Shown: in pieces, positions 59,823-64,000 of the stretch | Layout of the letters: every line of letters starts with the position of its first letter | How positions within the stretch are numbered: position 1 is the first letter of the stretch | Source of the DNA: Paenibacillus sp. V4I7 | GTDB taxonomy: Bacteria > Bacillota > Bacilli > Paenibacillales > NBRC-103111 | NCBI RefSeq assembly: GCF_030817275.1 | Contig: NZ_JAUSZD010000002.1 | Coordinates: 2,790,001-2,854,000, forward strand | Reading direction: 5' to 3' | DNA length: 64,000 bases | The notes under the pieces: model-generated | What the model saw: only the letters and a program-made list of their open reading frames with translations | Told to the model about the DNA's origin: nothing | The model's database searches: none | Made by a program: the position numbers and the translations under genes

Positions 59823-59960
59823 TCGTTGTTCGTGTTGGAAGCGTATCACCGTAAATCTTGGAGGCTAGCCGGGCAGTTGTTCGACTCCGTCGGTTACGCG
59901 GTAATCAGGGAAGACTGGGAGAATAATCAGGTTACACCCATTCCCTGGTCGATTAAATAA
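59823..59960 (+). pseudogene. C-terminal remnant of an unidentified gene
   Basis: A start-less frame reads LEAYHRKSWRLAGQLFDSVG, YAVIREDWENNQVTP and ends IPWSIK at TAA 59958-59960. The composition is that of a real protein tail. Upstream there are stops in frame. Not identified. Confidence 0.4.
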
Positions 59961-59994
59961 ATGATGGAATCCAATATATTTTATTGGCAAATAC

Positions 59995-60073
59995 GCTAAC
60001 GGAAAACTATAGAATTAACATCAATGGATGAAGCTGCCGGCACTATCGGCAGCTTCATTACGTTAACTGGCAG
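59995..60073. repeat. Family A repeat, well preserved
   Basis: GCTAACGGAAAACTATAG at the left, ATGAAGCTGCCG (60028-60039) pairing perfectly with CGGCAGCTTCAT (60047-60058), and CGTTAACTGGCAG at the right. The stem arms have changed together compared with the copy at 1487 (GAGG/CCTC there, GAAG/CTTC here). Confidence 0.75.
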
Positions 60074-60137
60074 GAATCTTGAATATATTGAAGAAACAAA
60101 TAAATGAAAAGCACGGTAAGACAATGTAGGGGGAAAC

Positions 60138-60437
60138 ATGAAAAAAATAGTTTTTAGTGTAGTCCTTATTTTTATCGTTTCAGGAATTATATTAGCACCA
60201 TGGGTAACTGTAAACTTTGCGGAACACAGAGCTATAAACACGTTTAAGGGACAATGGAAAAACGTATCGGATGGATGTGGTTTCAACTGCAAAGATTGTG
60301 GTGTTAAAACCTCAGAAAAAGTTCTGTTCGGTCGGAAAGTGGTTATAGAGTATGCATGTGGTTTGTTACCTTCTGATTCCCCTGAATTTCATCAGAAGAA
60401 AGAAATGTTTGTATCATTTTTAGGAACTGTTCATTAA
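60138..60437 (+). CDS. Small secreted or membrane-anchored protein with cysteine pairs
   Basis: 99 residues, TAGGGGGAAAC ahead of ATG 60138. An N-terminal hydrophobic segment (IVFSVVLIFIVSGIILAPWV) acts as signal or anchor. The exported part has DGCGFNCKDCGVK and a fourth cysteine in YACGLLP, which could form disulfides. No family was recognised. It is flanked on both sides by family A repeats. Confidence 0.65.
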   Translation: MKKIVFSVVLIFIVSGIILAPWVTVNFAEHRAINTFKGQWKNVSDGCGFNCKDCGVKTSEKVLFGRKVVIEYACGLLPSDSPEFHQKKEMFVSFLGTVH

Positions 60438-60526
60438 ACTACCGAGGAACTATAGCTCAATAGACATCAGGAGAAGGATTCCGACAGAATAGAACGGCAG
60501 CTTTCTCAGCTAACGTGCAGGATACA
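60437..60526. repeat. Family A repeat, partly degenerate
   Basis: ACCGAGGAACTATAGCTCAATAGAC at the left nearly equals the copy at 1487. The right end reads CAGCTAACGTGCAGGATA. The central arms are reduced to TTCCGAC and ACGGCAGC. Confidence 0.55.
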
Positions 60527-60598
60527 ACACAACGCAGAATCACTTTATATCTGGAAACCCAAAGTTATCTAAAATGAGCTTGAGTATAAGGAGGTATT

Positions 60599-61405
60599 AT
60601 GAACTCGAAGAATGAAAATAAAAAATTACGCGAGTCATTTGAACAAGCCGCGAATATTTATCAGCAGGCACGTCCGGATTACCCGGAAGAATTGTTCGAT
60701 GATTTAATCTATGCGACAAATTTGAATCCTGGTGATCGTTTGTTGGAAGTGGGTTGTGCTACAGGAAAGGCTACTCTTCCGTTAGCCAAGCGTGGATTTA
60801 ATATCACGTGCATTGAACTTGGCGCTGAACTCGCTGCAGTTGCCCGTCAAAACCTTGTCGGAATGGATATTGACATAATCAACGGGATCTTCGAAGACTG
60901 GCAACCGGAAGTGGAGAATGGGTTTGATCTGGTATTCGCTGCAACCGCTTGGAATTGGGTTGATCCCGAAGTTCGGTACATGAAGGCATGGGAGATCCTT
61001 CGTCCCGGCGGACACCTGGCATTTTGGAACGCAGATCACGTTTTTCCAGACGGTGGAGACCCATTCTTCCGTGAAATTCAAACCGTTTACTATGAGATCG
61101 GCGAAGTTAAATCGGTAGACAATAACGATTGGCCGCGACCAGGGGAACTTCACGTGCAAAGAGATGAGATTGAGAAAAGCGGCCTTTTTGAGGTTGTTCA
61201 CATACGACATTTTGATTGGGAGCGCATTTATCATGTTGACGAGTACATTAAACTCTTCGAAACCTTCTCCGGACACATACTTATGAAAGAATGGAAACGT
61301 GAAAAACTCTTCAACGAAATCCGAGTTCGCCTTAATAGTCGCCAAGAAAAGTCGGTTCGCCGCCACTGGGGCGCTGTTCTCCATGTCGCCCGTCGAAAAG
61401 ATTGA
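60599..61405 (+). CDS. Class I SAM-dependent methyltransferase
   Basis: 268 residues, AAGGAGGTATT ahead of ATG 60599. The SAM-binding motif I is LLEVGCATGKATLPLA, followed by ITCIELGAELAAVA (acidic ribose-binding residue) and FDLVFAATAWNWVDPEVRYMKAWEILRPGGHLAFWN. This resembles methyltransferases of the UbiE/type-11 group. Substrate unknown. No operon partner is close. Confidence 0.88.
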   Translation: MNSKNENKKLRESFEQAANIYQQARPDYPEELFDDLIYATNLNPGDRLLEVGCATGKATLPLAKRGFNITCIELGAELAAVARQNLVGMDIDIINGIFEDWQPEVENGFDLVFAATAWNWVDPEVRYMKAWEILRPGGHLAFWNADHVFPDGGDPFFREIQTVYYEIGEVKSVDNNDWPRPGELHVQRDEIEKSGLFEVVHIRHFDWERIYHVDEYIKLFETFSGHILMKEWKREKLFNEIRVRLNSRQEKSVRRHWGAVLHVARRKD

Positions 61406-61687
61406 CAATGGAGATAATGGCTTTTTATCGTTAAGTGAATTCGCAGGATTTCACCCTATGGTAAGGGTGAGTGAAGAAGTTCGAGCATATTTAGTTAAAG
61501 GGCATGACCCTGATAAAGTCAAGCGTTTGCCTGGTGGGGGCTTTTTTTGTTTTCCCATGAATTTCACTTGCATATCGTATCCGAAAAAGCGCGATCAGTA
61601 TTTGCTCCAGCTGGCTGCTGTCGCGAGCTTTGGTTAATATTGCTTACTTAAGGGAAATGTAAGGAAAAATGGAAATGGAGACTGAAT

Positions 61688-62554
61688 ATGCGGGCAATGT
61701 GGCGAGGCACAATCAGCTTTGGGTTGGTGAATATTCCGGTTAGCATGTATAAAGCGTCGGAAGAACAAAAGACAAGTTTTCGTAGCTTGCATGCATCTTG
61801 TCAGCAGCCCGTACAGTACAAAAAATGGTGTCCCTCATGTCACCGCGAGGTTCAGCAGCAAGAGATCATACGAGGCTACGAGTATACTCCAGGGAATTAC
61901 ATTACGATGACGGACGAAGACATGGACAAGTTACCACTTCCTTCGTTAAGGACGATTGAAATTCTTCACTTTACGGACCAGGATAGCATAGATCCGATTT
62001 ATTACGAAAATGCATATTACTTGGGACCGGCTGAATTCGGTGGCAGATCGTATAAACTTCTTCATGCTGCTTTGAGGCAAACGGGAATGGTCGCAGTAGC
62101 TAAGATCTCCTTTCGAACAAGTGAGCATTTGGCCGTCCTAAGATTGTATCGCAATTGTCTTGTGCTGAATCTCATTTATTATCCAACGGAAATACGAGCA
62201 GTGAGAGAAGTGCCTGGACTCGAAGGGGATGGGCAGTTTACCGAGTCCGAGCTTCAAATGGCCGTGCAATTAATCAACCAAATCAGCGGGGTTTTCCGAA
62301 ACGATTATCGAAGCAACTATGAAGCTGCACTCCAACAGCTCATTCAAGCCAAGATTCAAAACAGGGCGATTGAGCAGCCTCGAATTTCCCCAGTCATTGA
62401 CCTGATGGAAGCACTTCAACAAAGCTTAGCGGCTCACCGCCAACCAGCTGTGATGGTTCCTGATACTCCTCCTGTTGTTTTTCCTACAGCATCGATGCTT
62501 CCGAATGGAGCTCATACAACCACTTCAACAGCAATACCGAGACGGCTGAGATAA
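61688..62554 (+). CDS. ku: Non-homologous end-joining protein Ku
   Basis: 288 residues starting MRAMWRGTISFGLVNIPVSMY, the invariant start of bacterial Ku. It continues HASCQQPVQYKKWCPSCHRE, IRGYEYTPGNYITMTDED and the beta-barrel ring region to about 255. Homodimers encircle broken DNA ends and recruit LigD. The C-terminal tail after about 255 is short and not lysine-rich. No ligD is present within the window on either side. AAATGGAAATGGAG precedes ATG 61688. Confidence 0.93.
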   Translation: MRAMWRGTISFGLVNIPVSMYKASEEQKTSFRSLHASCQQPVQYKKWCPSCHREVQQQEIIRGYEYTPGNYITMTDEDMDKLPLPSLRTIEILHFTDQDSIDPIYYENAYYLGPAEFGGRSYKLLHAALRQTGMVAVAKISFRTSEHLAVLRLYRNCLVLNLIYYPTEIRAVREVPGLEGDGQFTESELQMAVQLINQISGVFRNDYRSNYEAALQQLIQAKIQNRAIEQPRISPVIDLMEALQQSLAAHRQPAVMVPDTPPVVFPTASMLPNGAHTTTSTAIPRRLR

Positions 62555-62619
62555 TTAGTGGGCTCCAAGAGAAAGGGAACTCACAAAAGCAACAAGGCAA
62601 AAACATCATAAGGGTTCGG

Positions 62620-62642
62620 AATCCGCCATTGGGGCGGTTTTT
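62620..62642 (+). terminator. Terminator downstream of ku
   Basis: ATCCGCC (about 62621-62627) pairs with GGCGGTT (62633-62639), followed by six T. Confidence 0.75.
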
Positions 62643-62981
62643 TAATTCAGTGGAGAAGACAAAGAATCGAACCTAGGAGGGAATTTGCATGCAAACACCA
62701 TTTCCTTGATGAACCTCTAAAACATGACCTGATTGATGTACAGGATGAGCGCTTCCCCCCATAGAATCATACTATGCGCCATGCTATAATCCGAGTAATT
62801 ATTACCTTTTTTCCCAACGATGCACATAACTCCGCTTAATCGATTTATCTTTTCGGGTATTATCAGGAATCGTTATTGGGAAGATTGGAAGCGCTTTTAT
62901 AAGAGGGGGAATCGACAATGAAATAGGTGATAGATAATGGGATTGCGGGGTGTAGTTACTAATTGAAGGAGGGATTTTATT
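62643..62981. other. Promoter region of the pectate lyase gene
   Basis: No coding frame. TGGAAGCGCTTTTA (62886-62899) has the AAGCGCTT core of cre sites, suggesting carbon catabolite control. AAGGAGGGATTTTAT is the ribosome binding site of the next gene. Confidence 0.45.
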
Positions 62982-64000
62982 ATGATGAAAAAAGTCTTAA
63001 GTAGTTTGGTGATGGGAAGTCTATTGATGACTTCATCTTATATTGTTGCAGGTAGTAAAGTAGAGGCAGCAGTGATTACTTCAATACCTAATACGACTAA
63101 GGTTGAAAGGAGCTATGATACTAGCTTTTTATCCGTACCTGGTTATGCTTCTTTAGGAGTAAATGATAGAAGTAGTTATGTGGGAACATCTTATTATCGT
63201 ACAGTTAGTAATGGAAGAGAGTTTTTACAGGCCATTCTGGATGCGAGTAAAGGTACTGTTAAAGTAATTGAAGTTACGGATAATATTAACTTAGGATGGA
63301 CTGAATTAGCTCTAGATTCAACTGAAAAATCAAAGTATAGTTTCATTACAAATTATTCGAAACCATCGAATGGATTCACGAATCCATTGTTAATCGCTTC
63401 TGGAATATCTAAATTAAGCATTTCAAATGTAGATGGGTTAACCATCTTCTCAACATCAGGCAAGACTATTAGGCATGCGGAAATAAAACTGCAGGGTTCA
63501 TCTAACGATATTGTCATTAGAAATCTCAATTTTGATGAAATGTGGCAATGGGACGACTCGGGGAAGCATAAAGAGGTAGGTTGGTCATTTATCAAGGTGA
63601 ATGGCGCTAACAATGTATGGATAGACCACTGTAAGTTTTCTATAGCGGCAGATGGAATGATTGACATGGAAAACGGTTCATCCAATGTATCGTTTACTTG
63701 GAATGAATTCGGATTAGAAGCAACTGAAGATCCAGATGAGAGCAGTTCTATTTATCAGTCAATCGAATATATGGAGCAAAAGTATGCAGCAGGTGCATTG
63801 GACCCATCAACCAGCGTTTACTATAAAATGCGTAACGAAGGCGCTACCAAAAATCAGATTATGGCTTATGCAGCCTATCACTCTAAAGTTCATTTGGTAG
63901 GCTCCGGCGATAAGGATTATACGAACTATATTAGTCCTACTGGAGTCGAGGTCAAAGATGGAAATCAAAGAGTTAGATTGACTATGGCGTACAATCGTTA
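62982..64000 (+). CDS. Secreted pectate lyase, PL1 type (3' end beyond the window)
   Basis: The frame is open from ATG 62982 to the window edge, 339 codons. A signal peptide (VLSSLVMGSLLMTSSYIVAGSKVEA) precedes a parallel beta-helix with VTDNINLG, IVIRNLNFDEMW, WIDHCKFSIAADGMIDMENGSSNV and YHSKVHLVGSGDKDY followed by RLTMAYNRY. These are the vWiDH and calcium-binding positions of family 1 pectate lyases. It cleaves polygalacturonate outside the cell by beta-elimination. The product is likely controlled by CcpA through the site at 62886. Confidence 0.9.
   Translation, partial: MMKKVLSSLVMGSLLMTSSYIVAGSKVEAAVITSIPNTTKVERSYDTSFLSVPGYASLGVNDRSSYVGTSYYRTVSNGREFLQAILDASKGTVKVIEVTDNINLGWTELALDSTEKSKYSFITNYSKPSNGFTNPLLIASGISKLSISNVDGLTIFSTSGKTIRHAEIKLQGSSNDIVIRNLNFDEMWQWDDSGKHKEVGWSFIKVNGANNVWIDHCKFSIAADGMIDMENGSSNVSFTWNEFGLEATEDPDESSSIYQSIEYMEQKYAAGALDPSTSVYYKMRNEGATKNQIMAYAAYHSKVHLVGSGDKDYTNYISPTGVEVKDGNQRVRLTMAYNR

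Noticed and set aside
61299..61637. 112-codon plus-strand frame after the methyltransferase
   Set aside because: It begins inside the methyltransferase gene in another frame, has no ribosome binding site and no known motif.
1..64000. CRISPR arrays, tRNA and rRNA genes, prophage
   Set aside because: No regularly spaced direct repeats, tRNA cloverleaf sequences, rRNA segments or phage structural genes were seen. The dispersed repeats are too far apart and too variable for a CRISPR array.

Overview
The window looks like a chromosomal stretch of a spore-forming, low-to-mid GC Firmicute of the Paenibacillus type. The pointers are a CwlJ-like spore cortex hydrolase, a YesM/YesN-type two-component pair beside an LplB/YtcP-type sugar transporter, a second sugar ABC system with an AraC regulator, large secreted wall proteins with Ig-like repeats and a FIMAH tail, Ku, and cre-like sites. 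No rRNA, tRNA, CRISPR array or prophage was seen. Base composition is mosaic: about 25.5-32.5 kb and 51.8-59.7 kb are visibly GC-rich, while 1.6-2.6 kb, 40.6-41.6 kb and 43.9-46 kb are very AT-rich.

Layout. 0-4.4 kb: the end of a sugar-phosphate isomerase-like gene, a VOC protein, a YdeI-like protein, two AT-rich membrane-anchored unknowns, a DUF817 membrane protein and an APH-fold kinase. 4.4-6.75 kb: a graveyard with an IS110-type transposase remnant, a frameshifted LacI regulator joined to the tail of a solute-binding protein, and pieces of a permease and an unknown gene. 7-9.4 kb: a pirin / MarR / luciferase-like monooxygenase unit. 10-14.4 kb: decayed genes (MsrA, TetR, alpha/beta hydrolase, sensor kinase, response regulator) around one intact SDR. 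14.4-24 kb: three TetR modules, each with a repressor gene and two matching operators. They govern an MFS transporter, a six-gene quinone/electrophile-handling operon and two membrane proteins (one ABA4-like); cwlJ lies between them. 25.5-32.5 kb: a GC-rich sensor/regulator plus oligosaccharide ABC transporter. 35-40.6 kb: a second sugar ABC operon, an AraC regulator and a ferritin-like protein. 40.6-51.4 kb: an AT-rich amidoligase-like gene, an ABC exporter, a KapD-like exonuclease, three very small genes, an azoreductase/Rrf2 pair, a DUF3231 protein and a MarR/hydrolase module. 51.8-59.7 kb: a secreted SpoIID/LytB-type protein and a 1683-residue phosphodiester-glycosidase / metallophosphoesterase. 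60-64 kb: a small secreted protein, a methyltransferase, Ku and the start of a pectate lyase.

Three signals stand out. First, four local repressor loci (three intact, one decayed) put the operator between the -35 and -10 boxes, place the start codon almost exactly where transcription should begin (leaderless mRNA), and repeat the operator ahead of the next gene. Second, two families of intergenic repeats recur: one about 90 bp long with conserved TAACGG-type ends around a GGCTGCCG hairpin, the other a two-hairpin module made of a terminator plus an 18-20 bp inverted repeat. Third, nearly all single-base frameshifts in the first 29 kb fall in 2-7 nt homopolymers, so either slippage decay or assembly error must be considered before those genes are called dead.

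Function as a whole: the region combines sugar uptake with its sensors, small self-regulated detoxification modules for quinones, aldehydes or other electrophiles, and exported wall or polymer-processing enzymes. All functional calls are from reading the sequence; no database search was possible.
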